A stretch of 31,404 nt of DNA, taken from positions 1-31,404 of IMG/VR virus record IMGVR_UViG_3300023507_000005; one strand, 5' to 3'. How positions within the stretch are numbered: position 1 is the first letter of the stretch; every line of letters starts with the position of its first letter. The translations under genes and the position numbers were made by a program. Positions 22,846 to 29,779 of the stretch are shown in pieces. Source of the DNA: a virus. The notes under the pieces were generated by a model. It ran no database searches and was not told the origin of the DNA. It saw only the letters and a program-made list of their open reading frames with translations.

Positions 22846-24537
22846 TCACAGTGCGATGATTTCGCTGCCGTCGAAGATCCGTTGCTCGGCCTGCCCGCGC
22901 ATGAGCGCGCGGCCCAGGGCCATGATCAGGGCGACGACGCCATCGATCTTGTTGTCCGGGTGCTCCTTGCGCGGGTAGATGTTGTCCTTGGCGTCCAGGT
23001 GCGCCACGACGTTGCTCACCATCCAGGCAAGCACCGGGTCGCCGTTGTGGTGAAAGCGGCCCTGCAGGACGAGCGCCTGGAGCATCTTCATGGGCTCGCT
23101 CATGTTGGCGACGGTCTGCCGCAGCTCTATTGTGTTGAGCCCGTCCTCAGCAAGCCGCTGGCGCATGTGCTCGGCCTGCCAGGGGTCGAGAGCGAGCTCC
23201 TGGATGTCGAAATCCGCGGCGTCTGCCCGGATATCGTCCTCGATGAGCTCGTAATCTGTGACGTTGCCTGGCGTGAGGACGAGATGCCCGGCACGCGCCC
23301 AGCCGGCGTACTGGCTGTTGCGCCCGGCCTCGGCAGCCTCTTCGTTGAGGTAGTGGCGGACGAAGCCGTAATAGTGACCGTCCCGCTCGAAGACCTTGGC
23401 GACCGACGCAATGTCCACCTTGCTGGCCAAGTCGGCGGCCATGTAGCAGGGCACGTCGGTGAAGTCGGTTTCGCGCAGGGAGCGATCCGCGCAGCGCTCC
23501 CAGGCGATCATGTCCATCCAGGTGGTGTCGGCGTTGACCCAGACGTTGAGGTGCTTGGTGAGAAAGTTGCTCCTCGCGCTGGGCGTTTCGAGCGCCTGCT
23601 TGGCCTTGCGGGCGATGTCGGCAGGATTGACCGAGACGCCCCAGTTCGGGTTGGCCTTGCGCCAGATGTGTTCGTCTGTGAGCAGGCGTTCTTCGTGCTC
23701 GAGGTCCTCCTCGTCCACGGTGAAAATGATGCCGAACCAGGTGGGGTCGTCTACCGCACCACTGAGCACCTTGATCGTGTAGCTGCGCTTTTCATAGCAG
23801 ACACCGGCACGGTTGAACCCGGCGGTGGTGATCAGCAGCAACAGAGGCTGATCCCGGGAGCCGGTGCCGGTGTCGAGGACGTCGAATACGTCCCGCGTCT
23901 TGTGTGCGTGCAGCTCATCGATGACGCCGCAGTGGATGTTGAGCCCGTCCAGGTTGCCACCGTGGTCCCGGCTGAGGGGCCGGAACAGGCTGGCGGTATG
24001 CGGCACGTCGATGCTGTGCGCGGATGTCTCCACGCCGAAACGACGCCGCAGGCCTGGAGTTCGGTCCACCATGTGCTTGGCGTCCTTCCAGACGATGCGC
24101 GCCTGATCGCGGGTGGTGGCGGCGCTGTATACCTCGGCGCCGGCCTCCCCGTCCGCGGTGAGCATGTAGAGCGCGATGCCGGCAGCCAGGGTGCTCTTCG
24201 CGTTTTTGCGTGGCATCTCGATGTAGGCGATGCGGAATCGGCGCAGGCCCTGCTCATCCACCCAGCCGAACAGGGTTGTGATCAGGAAAACCTGCGCCGG
24301 CTCCAGCCGGATCAGCTGCCGTTCCCGGGCCCACCGTCCCTTGATGTGCGGCAGCTTTTCGATGAACCGGCATGGCCGGGAGGCCGCTTCGACATCGAAG
24401 TGATAGCCGATGACGCCCTGCTCGAGTTCATCCAGCTGGCGCTGGGCCGCCTGGCGCACATAGCGGCAGGCTGGGATGCGGCCTTCTACGACGTCGCGAG
24501 CATACTGTGTCGCGATGGCAACGTAGTCACGGCTCAA
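22846..24537 (-). CDS. Terminase large subunit
   Basis: 563 residues; the packaging motor with ATPase and nuclease. The Walker A variant is PRKNAKSTLAAG at about residues 109-120, Walker B is GVIDELHAHK at 204-213, and IEMPRKNAKS with SAATTRDQARIVWKDA is the terminase_1 signature. YMAADLASKVDIAS in the C-terminal half contributes an acidic residue of the RNase H-like nuclease. The start is TTG, sharing TTGA with the small subunit stop, preceded by a run of G. Confidence 0.97.
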   Translation of the reverse strand: MSRDYVAIATQYARDVVEGRIPACRYVRQAAQRQLDELEQGVIGYHFDVEAASRPCRFIEKLPHIKGRWARERQLIRLEPAQVFLITTLFGWVDEQGLRRFRIAYIEMPRKNAKSTLAAGIALYMLTADGEAGAEVYSAATTRDQARIVWKDAKHMVDRTPGLRRRFGVETSAHSIDVPHTASLFRPLSRDHGGNLDGLNIHCGVIDELHAHKTRDVFDVLDTGTGSRDQPLLLLITTAGFNRAGVCYEKRSYTIKVLSGAVDDPTWFGIIFTVDEEDLEHEERLLTDEHIWRKANPNWGVSVNPADIARKAKQALETPSARSNFLTKHLNVWVNADTTWMDMIAWERCADRSLRETDFTDVPCYMAADLASKVDIASVAKVFERDGHYYGFVRHYLNEEAAEAGRNSQYAGWARAGHLVLTPGNVTDYELIEDDIRADAADFDIQELALDPWQAEHMRQRLAEDGLNTIELRQTVANMSEPMKMLQALVLQGRFHHNGDPVLAWMVSNVVAHLDAKDNIYPRKEHPDNKIDGVVALIMALGRALMRGQAEQRIFDGSEIIAL

Positions 24538-24995
24538 ATGTCCCCCCAGCCGTCGTCGAACAGATCGCCCTGGACATCGGACAGGCCGCGCTCATCCGCC
24601 GGCGTCAGACCGAAACTGGCAGTAAGGCTGCGCCACTTGCGCCAGTCGTCATTGAGCTGCGCAACTTCTGGCCGGCTCTTGTACTGCGTGCCATTGCGGC
24701 CGGAGGTGACGTAGATCCAGTCCTCCTCGTCCAGTCGCTTGCGCCATTCCGCCAGGCGAACCGTGATCCGGCAATACTCGGCGAACGCATCGACGTGGTG
24801 CGGCTTCAGGCGACCGAGCAGCACAAGCTCCGGCGCCAGTCGGTCCCAGATGCGGATCGCGGCCTCCCCCAGCCCCCAGGGACGCAATTCATGCGCCGTG
24901 CGTTCCGCCTCACGCCGCTGCGCCTCGCTCGCGCGCGCCGAACCCGCTGCCGGGTGTCGCGCGACATTGTCCAGCTTCGGCTTTCGGCCCTTCAT
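24534..24995 (-). CDS. Terminase small subunit (P27 family)
   Basis: 153 residues. KGRKPKLDNVARHPAAGSAR at the start, PWGLGEAAIRIWDRLAPELV, then VDAFAEYCRITVRLAEWRKR and YKSRPEVAQLNDDWRKWRSL, then FGLTPADERGLS, is the P27 family pattern in order. It recognises the packaging site and recruits the large subunit. A double terminator lies directly upstream. P27 plus HNH neighbours indicate cohesive-end packaging. Confidence 0.95.
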   Translation of the reverse strand: MKGRKPKLDNVARHPAAGSARASEAQRREAERTAHELRPWGLGEAAIRIWDRLAPELVLLGRLKPHHVDAFAEYCRITVRLAEWRKRLDEEDWIYVTSGRNGTQYKSRPEVAQLNDDWRKWRSLTASFGLTPADERGLSDVQGDLFDDGWGDI

Positions 24996-25015
24996 CGTCT
25001 CGTCTCTCCGCCCAC

Positions 25016-25042
25016 AAAAAAGCCCAGCCGACTGGCTGGGCT
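25016..25042 (-). terminator. Intrinsic terminator, first of a tandem pair
   Basis: On the minus strand GCCCAGCC-AGTC-GGCTGGGC is an 8-bp stem with a 4-base loop followed by six T. It is the promoter-distal copy of the pair before the small terminase gene and is almost identical to the one at 25066-25090. Confidence 0.85.
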
Positions 25043-25065
25043 ACTGAATTGCTTACGATCCAACG

Positions 25066-25090
25066 AAAAAGCCCAGCAGACTGGCTGGGC
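25066..25090 (-). terminator. Intrinsic terminator, second of a tandem pair
   Basis: On the minus strand GCCCAGC-CAGTCT-GCTGGGC is a 7-bp stem followed by five T. It differs from the copy 49 bases away at one base inside the stem-loop, so the pair arose by duplication. Both face transcription coming from the HNH gene. Confidence 0.85.
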
Positions 25091-25222
25091 CTGGCATCAC
25101 TTCATTGCTGGCCACCTACTCCGCAGGACCACACCATCCTAACCCTGGGTTTTTTCTCTCCAATTTCCCCCACGCAAAAAATCGACTGGCCTCACGGTCC
25201 CGGGGAGGGGTGCTGTAGAGAT
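25091..25222. other. Non-coding gap between HNH and terminase, candidate cos region
   Basis: About 130 bases with no gene. On the minus strand, directly after the HNH stop, the sequence reads AAATCTCTACAGC and then CCCGGGACCG, a stretch I remember as recurring at the end of HNH genes in cos-type phages. In such phages the cohesive-end site is normally between HNH and small terminase. The nick positions cannot be located here. Confidence 0.4.
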
Positions 25223-25576
25223 TTAGACCCCCCTCTCCCTTGCGGTCTTGGTTGCGTGGCAGGCGCGGCAGATGGCCTGCAGGTTGGCCGGGTCGTCTGT
25301 GCCGCCGCGAGCCTTGGGGGTGATGTGGTCCACTTCGGCGGCCGGGGTTACGCGCCCCGCCTGCAGGCAGGGCTGGCATAGGTGCCTGTCGCGCTGCAGC
25401 ACCCAGCGGCGTAGCTTATCCCATGCGGCGCCGTAGCCACGCTGGTGCCGGTTGCCGCGCAACCTGTCATCTCCCCAGTTGTGCCTGGCCATCGCGTGAG
25501 CCTGGCAGCGGCTGCCGTTGTGCACAAGCGCCGTGCATCCGGGATATGTGCATGGCCTGGCGGCAGCACGCGGCAT
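25223..25576 (-). CDS. HNH endonuclease of the packaging module
   Basis: 117 residues. CTYPGCTALVHNGSRC forms an N-terminal Cys cluster. RRWVLQRDRHLCQPC leads to the core EVDHITPKARGGTDDPANLQ, AICRACHATKT, with D-H, Asn and the final Cys-x-x-Cys-His in order. In HK97-like phages the HNH protein works with terminase to nick the cos site. It shares its start area with the stop of the small membrane protein upstream. Confidence 0.93.
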   Translation of the reverse strand: MPRAAARPCTYPGCTALVHNGSRCQAHAMARHNWGDDRLRGNRHQRGYGAAWDKLRRWVLQRDRHLCQPCLQAGRVTPAAEVDHITPKARGGTDDPANLQAICRACHATKTARERGV

Positions 25577-25821
25577 CAGCCCTTCCCCTTGCCAATCGCG
25601 TCGAGCTTGTCGAACAACTTGCCGATCAGCCGCTTGATGTCGGCCAGCTCACGGTGCAGATCGTCTTTCTCGACGTAGGTCTCGGCCACGTGCGTTTTGT
25701 GGTCCGACAGCTCTTTGTCGAGCGTCCTGATGTCTCGGAGCATTGCACGAATCACCCAGAGCAGCGGCGTCACGACGACGACGCTGATCACGCTGACTAC
25801 GGTGTCTAAATCGATCTGCAC
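25576..25821 (-). CDS. Small membrane protein with coiled coil
   Basis: 81 residues from GTG 25821; the longer in-frame reading runs through a terminator and is rejected. Residues 8-28 (VVSVISVVVVTPLLWVIRAM) form one membrane span. The rest is a charged coiled coil (RTLDKELSDHKTHVAETYVE, then LHRELADIKRLIGKLFDKLD). SDHKTHVAETYV recurs in many phage proteins of this size, of uncertain role, sometimes near lysis genes. The ribosome binding site is poor. It is the first gene of the late operon. Confidence 0.75.
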   Translation of the reverse strand: MQIDLDTVVSVISVVVVTPLLWVIRAMLRDIRTLDKELSDHKTHVAETYVEKDDLHRELADIKRLIGKLFDKLDAIGKGKG

Positions 25822-25847
25822 TGGCTTGGCGTTTTTCTTGTGCCACG

Positions 25848-25879
25848 AAAAAGCCCGCGAGCCGTTTCCGGCTGCGGGC
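25848..25879 (-). terminator. Intrinsic terminator at the early/late boundary
   Basis: On the minus strand GCCCGC-A-GCCG-GAAA-CGGC-TC-GCGGGC is followed by five T. It is a strong 10-bp stem with a small internal bulge. It lies after the P-like gene and before the first late gene, 30 to 60 bases downstream of a good promoter. Confidence 0.85.
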
Positions 25880-25910
25880 CATCTGGGTGAACTTCTCCCA
25901 TCTTGGGGAA

Positions 25911-25940
25911 AATCTACCCAAAAGTGTCTCACTGTGTCAA
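25911..25940 (-). promoter_or_regulatory. Candidate late promoter
   Basis: Minus strand: consensus -35 TTGACA (25935-25940), 18-base spacer, -10 TAGATT (25911-25916). It begins at the stop of the P-like gene and points at the late operon. The transcript would meet the terminator at 25848-25879 within about 25 bases of its start, the same logic as lambda pR' and tR'. Confidence 0.5.
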
Positions 25941-26368
25941 CCACCATGACGAAGAATTTTTCTCATCTCGCTCAGATGCCCGCGTGCCACAGCAGAATCG
26001 CACTGCGGGTGCGGCAATGCCTGGTACAGACGATGCGCTCCGGTGCGCACGTGGCGGCGGCACAGCTGGCGGAACTCGTAGACGTCCGGCGGGAACCCCG
26101 GGCCTAGCGCCTCGAGGCCGGCCTTGATCTCCTCCGGCGTGAGATCACCCAGGATCTGCGCCCACTCGCGCATGGCCTCCTCCGCAACATCCGCAGGATA
26201 CTGCGCGGTCCACTTGTGACCGTAGCGCAGCGCCGCTTTACGGAAGATCGCCGCGATCCAGTGATCGGGCAGCGAATGCGCCGGTGCGCTCCCAGAAATC
26301 GAGCATCCGGTCTGCCGCCGTTTGTCTGCCGTGGCCAGCGCGCTGGCCAGCTCTCCTGCACGTTTCAT
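25937..26368 (-). CDS. Lambda P-like replication protein (helicase loader)
   Basis: 143 residues from ATG 26368, with GGAGG upstream. DHWIAAIFRKAALRYGHKWT, then VAEEAMREWAQILGDLTPEE with IKAGLEALGPGFPPDVYEFR and QLCRR is the conserved core of phage P-type proteins, which bring the host DnaB helicase to the origin. It is shorter than lambda P (233 residues). Its first 43 codons overlap the end of the O-like gene in another frame. Confidence 0.85.
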   Translation of the reverse strand: MKRAGELASALATADKRRQTGCSISGSAPAHSLPDHWIAAIFRKAALRYGHKWTAQYPADVAEEAMREWAQILGDLTPEEIKAGLEALGPGFPPDVYEFRQLCRRHVRTGAHRLYQALPHPQCDSAVARGHLSEMRKILRHGG

Positions 26369-27131
26369 GCTGCCGCTCCTCCAGGTAATCCTGCATGGGT
26401 TGCTCGAGATAGGCCGGGGTGAACGACTTGCCGGGTGATCGCTCGCGGATGAGCGCGACCAAGGCGAGCACATCCTCCGGCGTTACCCCCATGGCCTGCC
26501 AGTTGCGCAGCATGGCCATGACCCTCGGCGTGTGCACGTGCTCGCGGCGAAATCCCGATTTTGCCAGCGCAGCGATCAGCGCGGGATCAACGCGCGCGCG
26601 CGGGGTATTACCACTATGCTGCGCTACGTAGTATTTACTATTACCGGTCTCCGGTATTCGGTCGTTCATCCCGGTTTCCGGGTCGGTTGCTCCTCGGTCG
26701 TTCATGTGCTTCATCTCATTGATACAGCTAGAAAAACCTCGGTCGTTCATGGTCGGTCGTTCCTCGGTCGTTCCTCGGTCGTTCCTCATTTGGACAGACC
26801 GATCCATGTCGGCCAATGGCAATCGAAAAATCATGGCGCGATGGCGGTTTTCCACAGGCTCGATCAGCCCCGCCCGCTCCAGCCGCCGCAACAAGTTGCG
26901 CAGCTTGGAGACCGTGATGCGAGACTCCTGTTCGTGGCTCCCGCGCTCCCTGTGCACCTCCAGCAACGCGATCAACCAGGATCTGCTGATGCGGCTGTGT
27001 TTGGTCGCCCCGACCAGCCCGGTGCGGTAGTCCATCCGCCGCCGCAGCCCGCGCAGATAGAGCACCTGCGCCTCCCAGGGCAGATAGTCCAGCGCCTCAT
27101 CCTCAGCCTCGTTCCAGGTCCATCGACTCAT
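26238..27131 (-). CDS. Lambda O-like replication initiator containing the origin
   Basis: 297 residues from ATG 27131, which shares ATGA with the preceding gene and has GGAGG eight bases upstream. Residues about 10-115 look like a winged-helix DNA-binding domain (ALDYLPWEAQVLYLRGLRRR, then ISRSWLIALLEV, then VSKLRNLLRRLERAGLIEPV). Residues about 115-170 are low complexity with four NDR motifs because the DNA carries iterons read in several frames. The C-terminal part (ALIAALAKSGFRREHVHTPR, then AYLEQPMQDYLEERQ) should contact the P-like protein. It binds its own gene to start replication. Confidence 0.82.
   Translation of the reverse strand: MSRWTWNEAEDEALDYLPWEAQVLYLRGLRRRMDYRTGLVGATKHSRISRSWLIALLEVHRERGSHEQESRITVSKLRNLLRRLERAGLIEPVENRHRAMIFRLPLADMDRSVQMRNDRGTTEERPTMNDRGFSSCINEMKHMNDRGATDPETGMNDRIPETGNSKYYVAQHSGNTPRARVDPALIAALAKSGFRREHVHTPRVMAMLRNWQAMGVTPEDVLALVALIRERSPGKSFTPAYLEQPMQDYLEERQHETCRRAGQRAGHGRQTAADRMLDFWERTGAFAARSLDRGDLP
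26605..26650. other. AT-rich unwinding-element candidate beside the iterons
   Basis: This stretch (GTATTACCACTATG, then GTAGTATTTACTATTACC) is markedly A/T-rich in a GC-rich gene. It lies immediately downstream, in gene direction, of the iteron block, the same order as the lambda origin. A run of alternating CG lies next to it at 26591-26602. Confidence 0.5.
26659..26784. repeat. Iteron array inside the O-like gene (candidate replication origin)
   Basis: Six perfect copies of CGGTCGTTC lie at 26659-26667, 26695-26703, 26740-26748, 26754-26762, 26765-26773 and 26776-26784, with a degenerate copy at 26684-26692. The last three are spaced by exactly 11 bases, one helical turn. Because 11 is not a multiple of three, they are read as NDRG, TTE and ERP, so it is the DNA that is repeated and not a peptide. 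This is the lambda O/iteron design. Confidence 0.75.
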
Positions 27132-27634
27132 GCCGCCTGCCTCCTCATGATGTAGCTTCCAGCCTCCGCCAGCCACTGCTCCGGCAGCGCCGCCACCATT
27201 TGGTAACGATCGCGCCAGGTCCGATACCAGCGTGATCTCGTCATTCCCATGCGCTGCGCCTTCTCTGCCTCCGGGATGCGCGCTGGCAGACCGTCAGGCC
27301 GCGCAGGCGCCGAAAACTCCTCGGCCGCCATGGTAGCCATCGTCTCCAACAGCGGCCGGCCCGGCTCCAGCTTCCAGCACTCTTTGGAGGCCAGCCCCGC
27401 CGCCTCCACCCAAAGCGCGTACTTGATGCCGCGCATGGCCTGCTCGTTGCGGCCCCACTTGGCCAGGGCCGCCGTCATCCAGTTGCGCGGCATGCCCGCG
27501 CAGATGGCCGCCGCCTCGCTGCTGGCCGGCAACGAGCAATTGCGACACCCGCCAACCGCTTCCAGCGCCACCGCGCTTGGCGACAGGGCCGCGATTACCG
27601 CGTGGGGCGGCTTGCGCCCCGGCGCCCCCATCAT
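27128..27634 (-). CDS. Hypothetical early protein with helix-turn-helix-like C-terminus
   Basis: 168 residues starting in ATGA overlap with the amidase stop (two adjacent ATG codons). Two cysteines near residue 30 (GGCRNCSLPAS) suggest a metal site. ALAKWGRNEQAMRGIKYALW is a helical middle. The C-terminal AEKAQRMGMTRSRWYRTWRD has the look of a helix-turn-helix, followed by RYQMVAALPEQW. I do not recognise a family. Its position just before the replication genes suggests a regulatory or replication-linked role. Confidence 0.75.
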   Translation of the reverse strand: MMGAPGRKPPHAVIAALSPSAVALEAVGGCRNCSLPASSEAAAICAGMPRNWMTAALAKWGRNEQAMRGIKYALWVEAAGLASKECWKLEPGRPLLETMATMAAEEFSAPARPDGLPARIPEAEKAQRMGMTRSRWYRTWRDRYQMVAALPEQWLAEAGSYIMRRQAA

Positions 27635-28083
27635 GCCGGCACCTCCTTCGGCGCCGCGAATTCATCCAGCCCCGTCTCCGCCAGGAACTTCTCCAGGTCG
27701 AAACAGGGGCACGCCTTGTGCACCCCCGGGATGCTGCCATGCCCCACGATCTCCGACGGCCGGTAGGTGACCACCAGCCACCGCAGCAGGTATTGCAGCG
27801 TCAATTTCTGTAGGTAGGTGAAATTGTCCCGCGGCTTCCAGTTGTCATCGATCCCGCCCACCAGGCAGATGCCGATGGAGCGCTTGTTGTGCCCGCGGGC
27901 ATGCGCGCCCACCACCTGGGCGGGGCGCCCCGTCTCCGTCACGCCGTCTCTGCGGATGACGAAGTGGTATCCGATGTCCGACCAACCGCGTGCCTTGTGC
28001 CAGGCGCGGATCTCCTCCACGCCGATGTCCATATCCGGCGGGGTGGCGCTGCAGTGGACGATGAGCATGTCGATGCGCCGCAT
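27631..28083 (-). CDS. N-acetylmuramoyl-L-alanine amidase (T7 lysozyme-like endolysin)
   Basis: 150 residues from ATG 28083, seven bases after GGAGG; a GTG one codon earlier is also possible. It cuts the amide bond between MurNAc and the peptide in peptidoglycan. LIVHCSATPPDMDIGVEEIR carries the first zinc His (His10), IGYHFVIRRDG the conserved core, GHNKRSIGICLVGG the next motif. SEIVGHGSIPGVHKACPCFD brings the second His and the zinc Cys. There is no signal peptide, so a holin is needed. Unusually, it lies in the early operon. Confidence 0.95.
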   Translation of the reverse strand: MRRIDMLIVHCSATPPDMDIGVEEIRAWHKARGWSDIGYHFVIRRDGVTETGRPAQVVGAHARGHNKRSIGICLVGGIDDNWKPRDNFTYLQKLTLQYLLRWLVVTYRPSEIVGHGSIPGVHKACPCFDLEKFLAETGLDEFAAPKEVPA

Positions 28084-28349
28084 CACGCCACCTCCGGCAG
28101 CCGTATCAGGCCGGATTCGCGCAGCAGCCTGCGCACGTAATCAGGGTCCACACCACAAAGCGCAGCATGCGGCAGGTCACCCGCCAGGTAATAGACTGCG
28201 CCATCGTACAGGCGGTGCCCTGGCGAATACGAGCAAGCATCCTTGACCGCCTGCTCAATCACCGCATAGCACAATTGCGCCTCCGGCCATGGCGGGAACA
28301 CCCTGCGTATTGCCCGCAGCAGGGCGCGCATACGCTTGAGGTCACTCAT
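28083..28349 (-). CDS. Small hypothetical phage protein
   Basis: 88 residues from ATG 28349, with GAGGAGG upstream. DLKRMRALLRAIRRVFPPWP, AQLCYAVIEQAVKDACS and HRLYDGAVYYLAGDLPHAAL, then VDPDYVRRLLRESGLI point to a compact helical fold of a type seen in phage early regions. No function known. It is in an overlap chain: its ATG lies inside the previous gene's last codons and its stop precedes the amidase. Confidence 0.78.
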   Translation of the reverse strand: MSDLKRMRALLRAIRRVFPPWPEAQLCYAVIEQAVKDACSYSPGHRLYDGAVYYLAGDLPHAALCGVDPDYVRRLLRESGLIRLPEVA

Positions 28350-28545
28350 CGGCCGCCTCCTCGATCCAGCGCCAGCGCCCACAGCCACGGCTGGCCGGCG
28401 TAATCCCCTTGGCGCACCCGTAGCGACCGAACGCCAGGGGAGCCCGGTACAGGCAGGCCTGGCACCCGCTTTTGCGCGCCTGGCGCCGCTCCTGCGCCAC
28501 CATCACCTCCTCCGGGTCACGATACAGGGGCGCAGGCAACGCCAT
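28342..28545 (-). CDS. Small Cys-rich, possibly zinc-binding protein
   Basis: 67 residues from ATG 28545 in an ATGA overlap; a longer in-frame reading upstream is a shadow. SGCQACLYRAPLAFGRYGCA, KGITPASRGCGRWRWIEEA has four cysteines arranged CxxC...C...C, a likely zinc finger or ribbon. Basic and Trp-containing at the end. Function unknown; a nucleic-acid role is possible. Confidence 0.75.
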   Translation of the reverse strand: MALPAPLYRDPEEVMVAQERRQARKSGCQACLYRAPLAFGRYGCAKGITPASRGCGRWRWIEEAADE

Positions 28546-28931
28546 CAGGCCGCCTCCTCGCCACTGCCGCCCCGGGCGGCTCGCCACACCCGCAACAGTC
28601 CGCGTCGGTGCGCCTCTCCTTCGTCCGCCCCCTCCTGGAGCGCCACGCGCCGGCCAGCCTCGTAGGCCTGCAGCGCCATGGTGGTGTCCCGCTTCTCTGC
28701 CTGCCGCGCCAGCCGGGCCACTCGCTCGCACAGCGTCTCGTTCTCTCCGGCCCGCTCACGCTCCCTGCGCAGCAGGATCTCGTCCAGAATCCGGTGCGCG
28801 TGCTCCGGGCAGGTGGCCTTGGCGTGCTCCCGGCACACCGGCCGATAGGACCCGAACAGGTCGATCCATACCACCCATGGCTCCGGGCACTGCTGCCCGC
28901 CGCGATGCCAGCTGCACAGGTGGCGCTCCAT
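28545..28931 (-). CDS. Hypothetical Cys/His protein with helical C-terminus
   Basis: 128 residues. The N-terminus has CSWHRGGQQCPEPWVVWIDL, then CREHAKATCPEH, several Cys/His pairs able to hold zinc. The rest is a charged helix (LRRERERAGENETLCERVAR, RQAEKRDTTMALQAYEAGRR). ATGA overlaps at both ends put it firmly in the operon. No family recognised. Confidence 0.75.
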   Translation of the reverse strand: MERHLCSWHRGGQQCPEPWVVWIDLFGSYRPVCREHAKATCPEHAHRILDEILLRRERERAGENETLCERVARLARQAEKRDTTMALQAYEAGRRVALQEGADEGEAHRRGLLRVWRAARGGSGEEAA

Positions 28932-29467
28932 CAGGCCGCCACCTCGCGCAGCAGATCATCGATGCGGGCGTGCAACTCGGCTATCGAGCCGTTGTTGCGG
29001 ATCACGACGTCTCCGGAATTCACCTCGATGCCAGACTCGGAGGCGTGCGCCTCCACCTCCGGCGCATCCTCGCGCACCAGGTGCACCACCGTGCCGCCGT
29101 TGCGGCGCACGAATGCCGCCTCGTTTTCGAATCGAATGTCGGAAAACACAGCCCCCGGCCACCAGCGCGGCAGCGCATTCAGCCAGCGCTGCGCCAGGCG
29201 CACCCACACATCGTCGGCAACCTGATGCCGCCCCCACTCCGTGCCCAGCGTCTGTGCCAGGCGTCGCGGCGACACCCCAAGCCAGGGAATGATTTTCTCT
29301 TTCTCAGCCCCGTAGAGCTGGTCGTCGGTCAGATCGAATCCGGCCCGAAGCATGTGCTTGATCGGCTCCGCGAATGCGTATTCCGCGAAGCCGTAAGCAT
29401 CGATCAGATGCATGGCCGTCGTGCTCTTGCCGGCCCTGGCCGGCCCCGAAATCCCCAGGATCAACAC
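28931..29467 (-). CDS. Deoxynucleoside monophosphate kinase
   Basis: 178 residues from GTG 29467, with GGAGGGG just upstream; an ATG 27 bases further out lacks such a site. It converts dNMPs to dNDPs for phage DNA synthesis. The Walker A loop GISGPARAGKSTTA lies right at the N-terminus, as in this family. AFAEPIKHMLRAGFDLTDDQ, then GVSPRRLAQTLGTEWGRHQ and FSDIRFENEAAFVRRNGGTV are typical of the T4 gp1-like kinases. It stands early in the operon. Confidence 0.9.
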   Translation of the reverse strand: MLILGISGPARAGKSTTAMHLIDAYGFAEYAFAEPIKHMLRAGFDLTDDQLYGAEKEKIIPWLGVSPRRLAQTLGTEWGRHQVADDVWVRLAQRWLNALPRWWPGAVFSDIRFENEAAFVRRNGGTVVHLVREDAPEVEAHASESGIEVNSGDVVIRNNGSIAELHARIDDLLREVAA

Positions 29468-29661
29468 GCCTGCCCCTCCATGATCTTGCGCCAATGCGGT
29501 TTGGGCAGCACAGCCTCCAACCGCTCGCGAAGCGCCGCCATCTCCGCCATCGCCTCCTGCGCGTAGGCCTCGCGGCTCTGCGCCGAGGCCAGCAAATGAC
29601 CGGTGACGTGGCGCAGTATCACCAGCGAACGTGTCTGTTGATGGTTGGGCGTCATGTCCAT
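29461..29661 (-). CDS. Small helical hypothetical protein
   Basis: 66 residues from ATG 29661, eight bases after GGAGG; a TTG five codons upstream is part of that binding site and is rejected. The C-terminal half is amphipathic (YAQEAMAEMAALRERLEAVL) and ends PKPHWRKIMEGQAC. No family recognised. It overlaps the kinase start by seven bases. Confidence 0.7.
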   Translation of the reverse strand: MDMTPNHQQTRSLVILRHVTGHLLASAQSREAYAQEAMAEMAALRERLEAVLPKPHWRKIMEGQAC

Positions 29662-29779
29662 TGGATGAGCCTCCAACTACAGTGATACATGGGAGAGCCC
29701 GGATCGCCTGGCGAACGGCGGAGAAGGAGGGAAACCGCCGTGTGTGGGGAGGATTTTGTGCCAGACGGACGCGGACTCA

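Noticed and set aside
22882-24714. Plus-strand open frame of 610 codons
   Set aside because: Antisense to the terminase genes, no motif or start signal.
26591-26602. Alternating CG tract next to the iterons as a functional Z-DNA element
   Set aside because: Short and inside a GC-rich coding region; codons for Arg and Ala are enough to explain it.
26532-27155. Plus-strand open frame over the origin region
   Set aside because: Antisense to the O-like gene; its repeated residues only reflect the iterons.
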